Shown piece by piece: positions 56,263 to 64,000 of a stretch of 64,000 nt of DNA (position 1 is its first letter; every line of letters begins with the position of its first letter). Location of the stretch: positions 79,791,501 to 79,855,500 of the forward strand of contig JAWZYU010000011.1 in assembly GCA_038380435.1 (NCBI GenBank), given 5' to 3'. The stretch is from Ryuthela nishihirai (lineage: Eukaryota > Arthropoda > Arachnida > Araneae > Heptathelidae). The position numbers and the translations under genes were made by a program. The notes beneath the pieces are model-generated. The model searched no databases, was not told where the DNA came from, and saw only the letters and a program-made list of their open reading frames with translations.

Positions 56263-59200
56263 CATCATCATCATCATCATCATGATCCTCAAGCAGCCAT
56301 GGGCTACGGAGGTCCAACCAGACCGTGCAATTTAGTTCTCCAAGCAAGTCTATCCTGAGCTACATCTACTGCATCAGGCCACTGCACACCAATTCTAACA
56401 AGGTCCTGTTTGACATTGTCTGCCCACCGCATCCTAGGTCTCCCCTTCCTTCTGAGGCCTTTAGGCACACTGTTCATAACCCTATTCGCCAATCTATAAT
56501 TATTCATACGGGCAACATGGCCAAACCAACGGAGTCTCTCTCTGCACAATATGCTGCTTAAAGGAGGTTGCAAACTCCTTTTCCTAATCTCATCATTAGT
56601 TACAAAGTTGAACCACCTAATGCCCAAGATACTGCGTAAGCATCTGGAATCAAAAGCATCTAGTTTCCTGTTATCATGTTTACAAAGTGTCCAAGTTTCA
56701 CTACCATAACTAACCCTAGAAAGAACCAAACTATTATACAGTCTAATTTTAGTCTTTAGGTGTATACGCCTATTTCTCCACACTCTCCATAGATTCTTAA
56801 AAGTCCCGGCAGTAATCCCTCTTCGTCTGTTAATCTCATGCCGCACATCACCATTATCTGTTACATAGCTCCCAAGATAATTAAACTGTGACACCTGCTC
56901 AAGACTGCAACCATTCAGATTAACTGAATCACAGCCTGCCTGACCAATTTTCATCACTTTAGTTTTCTCTCTGTTTATAACCAAACCTACTCTACTACCA
57001 GTCTCATCAACGGCTCGAATGAAAGAGTTCATCTCATCAACATCATTTGCCAGAAGGGTTAAATCATCAGCATAATCTAAATCAGAAATTTTCCTATCTC
57101 CAGCCCATTTAAGGCCAAAATCTTTCCCTTGAAGTGAATTTCGCATAACATAATCAATAACCAAGCTAAAGAGAAAAGGAGACAAAATGCACCCTTGTCG
57201 AACACCAGAAGTAATGCTAAACCAATTGCTACAAGCCTTACCAACTCTCACACACGACTCAGTGTTATTATAGAGAGCTTTCATAATGTTAACTAACTTG
57301 TCTGGTATACCATATGATCTCACAATCAACCACAAATTATGACGATCAACAGAGTCGAAAGCCTTTTTGAAATCAACAAAGCTAGCAACCAAAGGTTTCT
57401 GAAACTCTAAACATTTCTCAAGAATCTGCCTAAGTGAAAATATCTGATCTACACATCCCCTACCACTTCTGAATCCACATTGCTCATCACGCAATTGCCT
57501 GTCAACCAGATTCTTAATTCTATTAAGCACAATCATGGAAAGAACTTTACCTGGAACAGAGAGTAGGCTGATACCCCTATAGTTATCACAAGAACTGCGA
57601 TCACCTTTTTTGAAAATAGGGATAACAATAGCTCTGGTAAAATCCTTAGGAACCATGCCTTTATCATAAAAGAGATTCAGAATTTCAGTCATCCAAGTGG
57701 TAACCGAAACATTCCCAGCTCTAAGCATTTCCGTAGTAATTTCATCTACCCCTGGGGATTTATGAAGTTTAAGTTTAGAAACAGCCAAACTAACTTCAGA
57801 TTGTGTTATAGGGCCAACATTAAAGCCACCAATGCATCTATCATCATTGCAAACAATGGGAGTAGAACTAACTACATTGTTTAGAACATCACTGAAATGC
57901 TCAGCCCACCTAGCCATGACAGAATCCTCCCCTTCTATAACCTTACCTTGTTTATCCTTCAATCCTTGTATGCCTGTCCGTTTTCTACCACACAAAACAT
58001 TAACTATCTGGTACAGCTCTCTGCTGTTGTGCTGTCTAACTGCTTCCTCGGCTTTGTCAGCCAAACCATCAAGCCAAAAATTTTTATCAGCAGCTAACTG
58101 ATCCTTTACAAGTTTATTAAGGTCTCTGTAATGCTTTCTATTAGGACTAGTAGGGTATTGATTAAGGGCATTCCTGCAGTTCTTTCTTTCCGAAATAAGC
58201 TCAAGTGCCTTATCACTCAGATAATTTTGCCTCTTCTGCTCCTTTTTTCCTAAAAGAGTACTGTTAGTGTCCAAAAAAGCCTGTTTAAAATGATCCCATT
58301 CTTCCTCAACTTCAGTAGTAAGCAAACCATGACTGTCATAATGACTAAGTAACCTATCATGGTAAGCTTTGGCTATAACTGGATCTTTCAGAGCTTCAGT
58401 ATTAAAAGTAAATTTTTTAACCCTAGCACAACACTTTTTAAGTTTAAGTTGCAACACACTTTTAACAAGGTAATGGTCAGATCCAATTTCAGCTCCCCTA
58501 TATGCCCTGGTATTCCTAACAGAACTAGTCCATTTGCTGTTAATTAATATGTAATCAATCATATTCTTATGCAGCCCATCAGGTGAAACCCATGTGTACT
58601 TATGTATGTCGCGGTGTTTGTAATAAGTGTTAGTTATTCTGAATCCATTGAGTTTACTTACCTGTAGGAGACGTTGCCCATTGCTATTGCAGCTACCAAT
58701 ACCAAAAGGGCCTATTACTCCTCCCCAAAGGTCAGAGTCAGTACCAACTTTGGCATTGAAGTCACCAAGAACAAGGGTAATATCTCCTTTCTTGACAGAA
58801 TTCAAAATATCCTGAAGTTGTTCATAAAACCTATCCTTCTCATCTTCATCGGCATCCTCAGTGGGGGCATAACAGCAGATAACATTCAAGTCTTTAACGC
58901 TTGTCTGAAATTTTGCTGTAAGAAACCTTTCATTAATGCACTCATATCCTAGAAGAGCATCACTAGCGTGTCTGCTGAGAAGCAGACCCACGCCTTGGTG
59001 ATGTTTTTTGTCGTCCCTCCCTGAAAAGAGAAATTTAAGATTATTTTTAAGAATCTGACCTTTATCTGTTCATCTGGTCTCTTGCAAGCCGAGAATATCT
59101 AAATTATAACGGTGGAATTCTTGTGTGAGGACATCAAGAGAAAAAGCTCTGTGCAGAGTCCTCACATTCCAACTACCTATGGAGAGAAAATGGTTAGTGG

Positions 59201-59856
59201 GATGTTTAAAGAAACTATGTTTATTGAGAGAGGGAATGCCGACAATATCAAACAGCCCCCTAATCGCAGACATGGGGCAAAGACCCGTTCCCCCACTACT
59301 AAAGGCTGAAGCCATCTACACTGGAAGACTTCCTCCAATGTAGAATTTGACGATGCCAATAGAAGCAAAGAGTTCAGGTGCCTGCGATGACTTCTGCTCA
59401 GGATTATCCACCAGCTGATAAACATATCCTGTGGATCTATTCACTTGGGGCTGTCAACCCACAAACAAAAAGAAAACACAGCGGAAGATTTTCCCTCCAC
59501 AGAAGCCCACCAGTGCAGCAAAATCAGGATCCATAATCAAGCTCAGAGCCATATATCTGTCCAGTCCAGTAGGTTTATATGGTCAGCACCAGGACCCTGT
59601 GTGGTTGACCACTCCTCAGCAGGGTAGAAAAAAAAGAAAAGTAGCCATAGTTGTCCAGATCAGTAGGCCACACTAATCTGGCAGCCCTCCCCTTCCGTTC
59701 ACTTCCACAAGAGAGTATCTCTTTTGAAAGTTACTAACGGTCCGCACCACGAGAAGGCGGGGTTGGACATTAGGTGCTAGGCCTGGCCGGTTCTATGCAT
59801 CATCACAGGGGATTGGTGCATAGCTCTCCTTCCAGTGACTACCTAGCTACCATATG
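56263..59856 (-). mobile_element. RTE-type LINE, essentially full length
   Basis: About 3.6 kb on the minus strand, from 5' UTR (begins near atggtagctaggtagtcact, 59856) to a 3' end of cccatggctgcttgaggatc followed by (ATG)n at 56263-56284. A single long frame, endonuclease plus reverse transcriptase without a gag-like ORF1, a very short 3' UTR and a tandem-repeat tail are RTE-clade features. Three other copies or fragments occur in the window. Confidence 0.95.
56304..59315 (-). pseudogene. RTE LINE polyprotein: endonuclease plus reverse transcriptase, one nonsense codon
   Basis: The frame runs from Met at 59315 (SIGSWNVRTLHRAF, the start of the endonuclease) to the stop at 56304, about 1000 codons, with one in-frame TGA at 59072-59070 after LQETR. 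The copy at 42.5 kb has Trp there. Downstream, 895 codons are open from Met 58991. Within those 895: LVLGDFNAKVG at about 70, GSDHYLVKSV at about 170 (endonuclease), FVDFKKAFDSVDR at about 540, GVRQGCILSPFLF at about 595, YADDLTLL at about 640 (reverse transcriptase motifs A, B, C), then a C-terminal tail with RWFGHVARM and GRPRMRWADNVKQDL. The protein nicks target DNA and copies its own RNA. It would need readthrough or an upstream correction to be made whole. Confidence 0.93.
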
Positions 59857-59857
59857 C

Positions 59858-61186
59858 AGCTAAAATATACATTTTATTAAAGTTTACAGAATGTTTGTTT
59901 TTCATTTTAATATGTTGAATTAATTTTTCAAGTTTTAATTGAGTACATTTTCCAGCTTACAAAATTATTTGGATACTGAACAATTATTTGTGAATAATTC
60001 AACATTTAAAGAGATTTGATAGAGACCTCAAGTATAACTATAGTCATATTTTGTCCATATTAATATTACTTAAGAAGTTACTGATATCTGAATATGACTC
60101 CATGTTCAAATAACATGAAACCTTTTTTCTGTTCTGTACCTACATATAGATATAATGCTTAGACAACAATATAAAAGAATTTCCACATTTTATTAACAGA
60201 ATGCTAACAGTTTTGAAGCTTTCTAATTTAAAATATAAGATTTTATGGTAAAATGTTACAACAAAAAAAATGAAGATCCACATTTAATGGAGCTAATTCT
60301 TAAATTTCAATAATAATCTCTTATTATTTAAGGAGTTGCATATGCTGGAATATTTAACAGAAACAATGCGTAAGGAACTTATATAATCTTTACTAACAGA
60401 GCAATAATTATTTATACAAACTTCCAAAATAAACAATTATTTGATAAAATTGGTTATATATTTGTTTCATATTATTTTTCATTCATTTTCATTTATTATT
60501 GGGGTGGAGGGGAGGGCATGTCCCTCGTTCCCCCGTCTTCAGAATGTTAGTAACCGGATTGGAGATGAAAATAATATGAAACAAATATGTAACACGATTT
60601 TTCAAAAGAATTTTAAGACCACTGCAACGGAGTAGCAATTTTATACTGAAACACCAATTCAGTTATTTTCCATCTTTTATTTCTTTTCCGGTTCGATCCA
60701 GTTAATTGACCTTCCCATATTTTTTTTTCTAGATCCGACCTATATAAAATTATTATATAGTTTTAAAGTACTTCTGGAATAGATTTCTGATACAATGAGC
60801 TTGTTAAATATTTAAATTTCTATAACCCTTTAAATATTGAGTGAATTATGTGGAAAATATAGAATTAAAGAGTCACGTGTTATGATGACTAATTTATCTT
60901 CAATGAAACACTATACACTAAAATTTTACATTACCTACGAATATGCTTTCCTTTCACATCATGAAATGCTCTATCTAAATCGGCAATAGATATATTACTG
61001 CAAATGGCGACATTCCGAAAAGTTCCAACCCACTTTTCCTTCACCAATCCACTTTTTTTTCAATACTAACCAAAGCCTATAGAAATATGTTATATACAAC
61101 ATAAGTTTTGTGCGAACATGCCGAAAACGTGCTCCAAGAAAATTCTCTCATAAAGCTTAGGTAGTTAGTATTATATATAGCACTCT
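59858..61186. other. AT-rich intergenic, no gene recognised
   Basis: Long AT-rich stretch without open frames of note. A 64-codon frame at 60441-60635 has no domain. Confidence 0.5.
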
Positions 61187-61188
61187 AA

Positions 61189-61385
61189 AATAAATAAAAT
61201 ATGAAATTATTAGAGCAGCCTGTCACAGAGATGTGAGAGAAGCCTGTTAGTACGCATAATACACTATGGAGAAGAACTGGGATGAAGGCGAAACATCAGT
61301 AGAAAGACAACACAGAAAAAGAAAGATCCATGCCTCATCAGGGATTCGAATCCACGTCCCGTTGGTTATTAGCTCTCTGATTAGG
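61189..61385 (-). mobile_element. SINE-B, old diverged copy
   Basis: Landmarks survive on plus: agcctgtcacagagatgtga, acatcagtagaaagacaaca, gattcgaatccacgtccc. The head is degraded. Confidence 0.65.
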
Positions 61386-61423
61386 AACCAAGTAAATAGT
61401 AAAGAGACAAAGTTATTTTGGGG

Positions 61424-61750
61424 TGGTTAAGTCTTAGGTTTAACCTCTAAACTGCACCCTTTTCCACACAAAAGGCTAAATGGCCAAGTCAAAAGGGCTT
61501 AAAGAAAGTTGGTGTAGGAGATACACTGGGCAGCTATTAGTAGGAGACAGATGCTAATCTCCCGTCAAGAGAATTCAGTGAATTCTTTTACTTATACAGG
61601 GTATTGCGTTTTACCCACAGGTTAATGTCCCATCTGACGGACGGCAATCTTCAGAAGCGCAACGATGACCCCCTTCTCACGGGGGTTAACGGAAGAAAAT
61701 CTGAGTGCAATCCCATTTGGGAGTAGAAATTGGGAAAATGAAATTGTGAG
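61424..61750 (-). mobile_element. SINE-A, old diverged copy
   Basis: Landmarks on plus in SINE-A order: ggctaaatggccaagtcaaa, aaagaaagttgg, cagatgctaatctcccgtca, cccatctgacggacggcaat. The head side is unrecognisable. Confidence 0.7.
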
Positions 61751-61784
61751 TCTGGAGCTCTGTCAAATGGGTCAACCTGCTCCC

Positions 61785-61846
61785 TCCACACACACACACA
61801 CACACAGACACCCCATGCTGTGTGTGTGTGTGGGGGGGGGGGGGGG
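61785..61846. repeat. (CA)n, (GT)n and G tract, foldback-capable
   Basis: A CA run, a short spacer (gacaccccatgc), a TG run and an uninterrupted run of about 16 G. The CA and TG runs are complementary and could pair; the G run could form a quadruplex. Confidence 0.85.
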
Positions 61847-62040
61847 TAGAGTCGTAACTAGCTATATTTGTGCCAGAGGCAAGAATAGAAATTGCACCGC
61901 TATATAGTTTCATAGGTCTTTTTCTGAGCCTCCTCATCTTGTATTTTTCTGAACCCCTCATTTTGTATTTTTATGCGCCCCTCATCTTGTGCGCCCGAGG
62001 CTAATGCTTTACTTGCCTCACCGTTGTTACAGCCTTGGTA
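61847..62040. mobile_element. possible short non-autonomous DNA element
   Basis: The ends tagagtcgtaactagc...gccagaggcaag and cttgcctcaccgttgttaca...gccttgg are imperfect inverted repeats. Inside, cccctcatcttgt-type motifs repeat three times. The cgtaacta/gaggcaag ends resemble widespread hAT-like MITEs. Tentative. Confidence 0.4.
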
Positions 62041-62083
62041 GTTCTGGGGAGAGCTGAAAGGGGACCATATTGATTTTCATGTA

Positions 62084-62295
62084 CAGTCGCTCAAAAAAGT
62101 ATCCGGACACTATGGTTGATTACAGAATTCAGAAACAATATCTGGCAACGATTTTTTAAGAAATTAGTGATCTGGCAACCTTCGTGTACTGTACACGAAG
62201 GTTGCCAAATCACTAATTTCTAAAAAAAATTTTCCAGATATTTTTTCTGAATTCTGTAATCAACCGTAGTGTTCGGATACTTTTTTCAGCGACTG
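62084..62295. mobile_element. palindromic MITE, full length, alternative apex
   Basis: TA-flanked with both termini. The apex reads cgtgtactgtacacg in place of gtgtcacgtgacac, so this copy lacks CACGTG. Confidence 0.93.
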
Positions 62296-62644
62296 TACCG
62301 TACACATACTGTGGAAAAATACGTTTTGAAAGAACGCTTCCAAGATGAGAAAAATCATACGCTGCCCTTTCCGGAAAGAATAATTTCTGTCAAAACACTG
62401 GAGGAACATATATCGCTTCTGGAGAATGTAGGATGTTCCTTTTCAAAGAGAACAAAATTTATCCTTTTCCAAATTTTGTACTTTTTAACAGTGATAATTC
62501 GGACCAACAGATGATTTGGACCGTACAGGAGCTTGGGATTACGGTTCGAAAAAAGAGCAATATTGGTTGAAAATCTTAGCAGAAGTGTTATTTTAAAATC
62601 CATTTTATAAAATCACTCTACAGCAGATACCTTTAGTTGAGTTA
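62296..62644. other. intergenic, nothing recognised
   Basis: Overlapping frames of about 80 codons on both strands show no domain. Confidence 0.4.
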
Positions 62645-63003
62645 TTTACCGCTCAGTCGTACTCTTGTGCACACAATTAGCTAAATGCCAAGTAATAAGG
62701 ACCTCAAAGGCTCATACATGGGTAGGATAAAGAAGACTCTTTGGGCAGTTGTTAAGAGACAGATGGAAACCTCCCTTCAAGGCCATCAATAAATGTGGAC
62801 AGAGTGTGGTTTTCCTCCACACGGACCACGGCGTTTCGTCGCAACCGTAGGAATTCATCGTTCCAAGCCCATCGGTTCTGCTTTCTCACCAAATGAATGC
62901 TTTGGATTTAATGGAAATAAGTCTCAACGCTGCTATATTTGGGACTCGAACCTGGAAACTATAGAGTAGAGGCTTCCAACACTATCAACTAAGCCAAACA
63001 GTC
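62645..63003 (-). mobile_element. SINE-A, old diverged copy, near full length
   Basis: Landmarks on plus in order: cacacaattagctaaatgcc, aaggacctcaaaggctca, acctcccttcaaggccatca, ccaagcccatcggttctg, gggactcgaacctggaaact, aactaagccaaa. Much more diverged than the other copies. Confidence 0.8.
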
Positions 63004-64000
63004 ACCTTTGTCACCAAACACTACTTTTAGGCACTAATTTCCATGTTACTCAAGTTTTTACAATGAGCATTGTATTCTTTAAGGTTTTGAAGGAATACAC
63101 TCATAATTAATGAGAAATGTGTCTGGAAATTTAAGACAGGAAATTATAAATTCACTACCAACGTAGCATGCCATACTTGACACGCTAGAAATATCCTCCC
63201 CCCCCCCTTCTCACAGTTTCCAGTAAGTTTGCCATAAAGCCCATAAAAGGATATTATTCAGCTCAAAATATACTTCGATATAAATTTCAACTAAATAGCT
63301 TAGTTGATTGCTAGTAACATTTACAGAGAAGCAACATTGCCCCCCCCCCTTCCCAAATAAGAAGAAAAATACACTTCGACATTCTGATAATAAAAAATAT
63401 TTAGATCGATAATTTTCGTAATTTTTCCATGTAACTTACGAGAGAAGGAAATGGAACACAATTAGCAACTAGAAGAATACATATCGCCTCTGTTGAAAAA
63501 GGGATACTCGTTTTCAAAAAGAATGAAGTTCATATTTTCGATCTTTACATTCCTCTCATATTAGAAATTTGATGTAATGGATGATTGGAAAAATGCAGGC
63601 ATTAATATTTTATTAGTAACTTTACCACACAAATGGAGTTTCTCATTAAGCAAAAAATTGCATTTTCCGAGCTATATTTTGGAAGCACGAAGCCAATCAT
63701 TGCTGCCAATGTAAACTATGTAACCACCATAAAATATCATGCAAATTTCAAACTTCTATCATAAACATATTGTTGGCAATGTTTGTTAAATATTGTGGCA
63801 TTTTCACACTTTTTCCACCATTATAGGACGTTATTGAAATATTCGGGAAAAGTGCGATTGCAATATTTCATCAATACCTATCTAATCAAAAAGAATTTTT
63901 AATAATGTTTCGAAATACGAAAACAATATGCACACACAGGCAGACAGATCACAAAGTGGAGCTACTTTTCCTTTTATAACTAGGCTCAAAACTACATTTT
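63004..64000. other. AT-rich intergenic with two poly-C tracts
   Basis: C tracts at about 63200 and 63342. tattgatgaaatattgcaat on the minus strand (about 63860-63880) echoes the 45.6-kb repeat. No gene recognised. Confidence 0.5.

Overview
This is eukaryotic, almost certainly metazoan DNA, and probably an invertebrate (arthropod-like) genome. It is AT-rich and has no operons. It contains C2H2 zinc-finger remnants, tRNA-derived SINEs, an RTE-type LINE family, and Tc1/mariner, hAT, Merlin, Helitron and Ty3/gypsy sequences. I cannot name the species from the sequence. No intact conventional host gene is visible. The window is a repeat-dense stretch whose content is mobile elements, two long tandem arrays and a duplicated zinc-finger pseudogene block.

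Layout. 0-7.7 kb: copies of a palindromic TA-flanked MITE, a mariner transposase relic, SINE pieces, and a complete Merlin DNA transposon (3273-4459) with perfect 26-bp terminal inverted repeats, an 8-bp target duplication and an open 309-codon transposase. 7.7-13.4 kb: about 60 copies of a 95-bp satellite, bracketed by direct copies of one flank. 13.6-16 kb: MITEs and two full-length tRNA-Thr-like SINEs. 17-19.5 kb: a dead Tc1-like element, then a gypsy-type solo LTR split by a Helitron-like insertion. 20.7-26.5 kb: about 200 copies of a 29-bp AT-rich minisatellite. 26.6-29.4 kb: a broken hAT transposase gene with a LINE 3' fragment inside it. 31-34 kb: a scrambled LINE fragment and MITE containing foldback and templated insertions. 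34.4-39.2 kb: a decaying zinc-finger gene and its 3' flank. 39.7-43.3 kb: a near-complete but frameshifted RTE LINE. 45-47 kb: a cluster of a second, Ser/Leu-tRNA-like SINE. 47.9-51.1 kb: a 5'-truncated gypsy element with its 3' LTR. 51.1-54.4 kb: a second, more decayed copy of the zinc-finger block. 56.3-59.9 kb: the best-preserved RTE LINE (an 895-codon open frame, with one upstream nonsense codon). 60-64 kb: AT-rich sequence, old SINE relics, one MITE and C/G homopolymers.

How the parts relate. The elements are nested and can be ordered in time. Merlin entered a repeat that already carried a MITE, and that repeat interrupts a SINE; an unoccupied copy of the Merlin site lies at about 5.5 kb. 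The two zinc-finger blocks each gained a different SINE after duplicating, and the empty site of one is visible in the other. SINEs and the LINEs share no visible sequence beyond what is expected if the LINE machinery mobilises SINEs, and that link is inference. Several breaks show locally copied filler and short perfect inverted repeats, which points to template switching during repair or replication.

The most notable items are the structurally complete Merlin element, the MITE family with a CACGTG palindrome at its apex, the recurrent foldback/templated insertions, and the satellite whose unit carries two Pol III B-box-like motifs.
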